DNA of 8,220 nucleotides from CAYFJO01 sp964343305 (lineage in GTDB: Bacteria > Planctomycetota > Planctomycetia > Pirellulales > Pirellulaceae), in NCBI GenBank assembly GCA_964343305.1, contig CAYFJO010000463.1, positions 1-8,220 on the forward strand, given 5' to 3'. Positions 6,458-8,220 of this stretch are shown piece after piece. The notes below the pieces were generated by a model, which saw only the letters and a list, made by a program, of their open reading frames with translations, was not told where the DNA came from and did no database searches. Every line of letters starts with the position of its first letter. The first letter of the stretch is position 1. A program made the translations under genes and the position numbers.

Positions 6458-6463
6458 AGTATA
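6458..6463 (-). promoter_or_regulatory. Candidate -10 box before the sigma factor gene
   Basis: TATACT on the minus strand matches the -10 consensus at five of six positions. The hexamer 17 bases upstream (TGGAAC) matches TTGACA poorly. A start near 6451 would leave a very short leader before ATG 6442 and would exclude the upstream ATG at 6487. A non-housekeeping, self-regulated promoter is equally possible. Confidence 0.22.
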
Positions 6464-6540
6464 TCCAATCTGCCCGGTGTGTTCCATCAATACGACGCGA
6501 CATAACCCAGGTGTTCGTAGATGGCACGGCTACATGTTCG

Positions 6541-7566
6541 TCAAAGTCCCGCGCGGCGAACACGACTGGTCTGTGCTGGGACATCTACCGACTGGTGCTT
6601 GTAATCCGAACTCTCGGTGATCTGCCGGAGCCCCTTGCCGTCGATGCCGATTCGCCAGATGTTGAACCGGTCTTTCTTCCAGAATCGCAGGCGGTGAAAG
6701 AAAAGCGTCGTTGAATCAGGCGCCCATCTGGGAACCGTATTGATGTGGCCGTCATTGATGACTTCGCGAAGTCCTTCACCGTCGGGCTGCACGACGCGAA
6801 TGGCCCACTTTCCCAGCAGCAGATAGACCGGGTCGACCGCTGTTTCGAAGGCAATCAGCCGCCCATCGGGAGACCAATACGGGTCGTGATCTCGCAGATT
6901 GTCGAAAGTCAACCGCCGTTCGCCAGTGCCGTCGGCGCGGGCCACGTGAATTTCCAACTTGGTCAAACTGATGCCTTTGTAGCCGGCGGGAAAAGCCGAA
7001 TACACAATGCGTTTGCCGTCTGGCGACCACGAAGGATCGGCGAACAATCCCTTGCGACGCGAGATTTGGACGGGCCGCTTGCCATCGGCATTGGTGACCA
7101 TCAGATGCCAACGGCCGCTTGGCGTGGTCGCCGCCATGACCAAGTGCTTGCCGTCCGGCGACCAGTCAGCGGTTCCCTGCGCTGTCCAGTCGTACGCGCC
7201 TTGCGGGATGATCTCTCGTGAATTCGATCCATCGATGTCCATTTTCCACAACGCCGCCTTCTTGTAACTGTTGTCGCCGGACCCGACGGGCGAACGATAA
7301 CAAATAAACGTCTTCCTGTCCGGCGCGACTCGCACCCACCACGTATCGAATCGCCGATCGTCGGTTACCTGCTTCATGTCCGACCCGTCTAAAGAAGTCG
7401 ACCAGATTTCAAAGTTTCCTGATCGATTGCTGTCGAACATCAGCCGGAGTGGCACGGCACGCGACGGTGATGACTGGCCGGCGCACGATTGCACCGCGCA
7501 TCCCAGCGCGATGAGTGCCAGCAAACAGCGATCGGCGAACGGTTTCGCGCGCGAAAGACTTGGCAT
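6541..7566 (-). CDS. Exported TolB/PD40-like beta-propeller protein
   Basis: A 341-residue protein made mostly of PD40/WD40-like beta-propeller repeats as found in TolB's C-terminal domain. It has recurring blades with SWSPDGKRIVYSA, YWSPDGRLIAFET, WSPDGKHLVMAA and similar motifs, plus the paired FDSNRSGNFEIW and DGSDMKQVT elements; about six blades are visible. The first 30 residues form a signal peptide: positively charged start, hydrophobic LLALIALGCAV core, and a likely cleavage near SCAG. The mature protein should therefore lie outside the cytoplasmic membrane. ATG at 7566 is chosen because it is followed directly by the signal peptide and lies four bases after the stop of the preceding lipoprotein gene; starts further upstream would run through that gene. 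No TolB N-terminal domain and no Tol-Pal partners are present, so this is not a true TolB. The ligand or partner is unknown; a scaffold or binding role is the usual inference for such proteins. Confidence 0.85.
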   Translation of the reverse strand: MPSLSRAKPFADRCLLALIALGCAVQSCAGQSSPSRAVPLRLMFDSNRSGNFEIWSTSLDGSDMKQVTDDRRFDTWWVRVAPDRKTFICYRSPVGSGDNSYKKAALWKMDIDGSNSREIIPQGAYDWTAQGTADWSPDGKHLVMAATTPSGRWHLMVTNADGKRPVQISRRKGLFADPSWSPDGKRIVYSAFPAGYKGISLTKLEIHVARADGTGERRLTFDNLRDHDPYWSPDGRLIAFETAVDPVYLLLGKWAIRVVQPDGEGLREVINDGHINTVPRWAPDSTTLFFHRLRFWKKDRFNIWRIGIDGKGLRQITESSDYKHQSVDVPAQTSRVRRAGL

Positions 7567-7570
7567 GGTG

Positions 7571-8050
7571 CTAATCACCCGCCGTTGTAACCCGGCGGCA
7601 GCGGAAGACGGCAAACTCGGCTGCTTCGCCATGTGCCTCGACCGTGAACGTCTCGTTGTCGGAAAAGATGAGAGTCGGCTGGTCAATCTTGCCGTCGTGG
7701 TTCGTTAGCTGGACGGTGACTCGCTTGCCGGCGTCCGTGATCACTGTCCACTTTCCAAACGTGTCCTTGGACAGCGGCCCTAGCTTGATCGACGAAGTGA
7801 AAGAGTCGTCGGCCTTTAGCTCGATGTCCATCGTTCCTTTCTTGACGGCGTTTATGAATGCTTTAGCGATGGTCTGCTTGAGGGGATTGTTTCCCGACTC
7901 GTCCAACTTTTGCTGAACTTTTGCGTCGTCGAATTCGATCGTGCCTTGCCAGTGACCGACGAGTTTATCCTTGGCCGAAGGCTGGCAACCGGAACAAAGA
8001 ACCGCGACAAACATCGCAACACTAAACAGACACAACCGATCACTTTTCAT
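7571..8050 (-). CDS. Small predicted lipoprotein, lipocalin-like in outline
   Basis: A 159-residue protein starting MKSDRLCLF with a hydrophobic stretch ending in VLCSGC, so C22 is the likely lipid-modified cysteine. The lipobox is slightly unusual, with cysteine at -3 and leucine at -4. The mature part begins KLVGHWQGTIEF, a GxWxG-type opening like that of small beta-barrel, lipocalin-like proteins. A helical middle follows (KLDESGNNPLKQTIAKAF) and then alternating beta strands to FAVFRCRRV. The two cysteines other than C22 are C7, in the signal, and one near the C-terminus. ATG 8050 is chosen because the signal peptide starts there and GAAGGG lies about eight bases upstream; the longer frame to 8218 adds a non-signal extension and is rejected. 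TAG at 7573-7571 is followed after four bases by the next start, suggesting translational coupling with the propeller gene. I do not recognise the family and give no function beyond a membrane-anchored binding protein. Confidence 0.78.
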   Translation of the reverse strand: MKSDRLCLFSVAMFVAVLCSGCQPSAKDKLVGHWQGTIEFDDAKVQQKLDESGNNPLKQTIAKAFINAVKKGTMDIELKADDSFTSSIKLGPLSKDTFGKWTVITDAGKRVTVQLTNHDGKIDQPTLIFSDNETFTVEAHGEAAEFAVFRCRRVTTAGD

Positions 8051-8094
8051 AAGACACACCCTTCGCGATCGAGGAATTGAATCGGAGTTGCAGG

Positions 8095-8100
8095 TGTATA
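8095..8100 (-). promoter_or_regulatory. Candidate extended -10 box of the lipoprotein gene
   Basis: TATACA preceded by TGG on the minus strand resembles an extended -10 element (TGN-TATAAT, four of six). It would give a leader of about 38 bases before ATG 8050. No good -35 box is seen. Nothing else is recognised in the 170 bases between this gene and the right edge; no coding frame there is supported on either strand. Confidence 0.2.
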
Positions 8101-8220
8101 CCAGCGTCATTGGCGAGAAGTTTCGATCGATGGGAAATCGGATGAAAGTTGATTGTGGTCGCGCAACATGATCAAGCTTGTGGCAAGAGGTCTGCATCAC
8201 AGATGCGCGTATCTGCACAT

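Noticed and set aside
7567..7686. N-terminal extension of the propeller gene to 7686
   Set aside because: It would overlap the lipoprotein gene in another frame and would bury the signal peptide about 40 residues inside the protein.
8051..8218. N-terminal extension of the lipoprotein gene to 8218
   Set aside because: The extension precedes a clear lipoprotein signal and shows no coding character; the GAAGGG site supports the start at 8050.

Overview
The window looks like a stretch of a planctomycete chromosome (Planctomycetota, probably Pirellulales-like). This is inferred from the gene families, not from a marker gene. The signs are an ECF sigma factor next to Ser/Thr kinases, a zinc-finger/kinase/transmembrane/WD40 protein ending in the C-terminal module common in planctomycete WD40 proteins, a second Ser/Thr kinase-like protein, and many short palindromic repeats. 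Every gene I can support lies on the minus strand, so transcription runs from high to low coordinates.

Layout in transcription order. (1) 8050-7571 encodes a small predicted lipoprotein. Four bases later, 7566-6541 encodes an exported beta-propeller (TolB/PD40-like) protein, so the two are probably translated from one message. (2) 6442-5840 encodes an ECF-family sigma factor. (3) 5839-5574 is an intergenic gap holding a perfect 28-bp inverted repeat and a small tandem repeat. (4) 5573-1456 is a very large receptor-like kinase locus: zinc-finger anti-sigma-like N-terminus, Ser/Thr kinase, proline-rich linker, one membrane helix, a PEGA-like region and about 14 WD40 blades. Its reading frame is broken inside the kinase domain, between the HRD catalytic loop and the DxG motif. 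(5) 1343-117 encodes a kinase-like protein with several degenerate catalytic positions. (6) The left edge holds the start of a probable [2Fe-2S]-binding (BFD-like) protein, cut off by the window.

The likely biological unit is sigma factor plus membrane-anchored kinase with a zinc-finger anti-sigma-like N-terminus, and perhaps the degenerate kinase downstream. ECF-kinase pairing is an established planctomycete theme. The kinase would hold or release the sigma factor in response to a signal sensed by the WD40 half.

The most interesting feature is the break in the large kinase. The 66-bp segment at the break consists of four 7-bp units, a 10-bp spacer and four more 7-bp units. A second repeat-rich stretch, with several palindromes, remains in frame and encodes the linker before the membrane helix. 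Short repetitive elements therefore seem to have entered the same gene twice, once tolerated as coding sequence and once causing a frame break. Whether the kinase is a pseudogene, two polypeptides, a frameshifted product or a sequencing error cannot be settled from the window alone.
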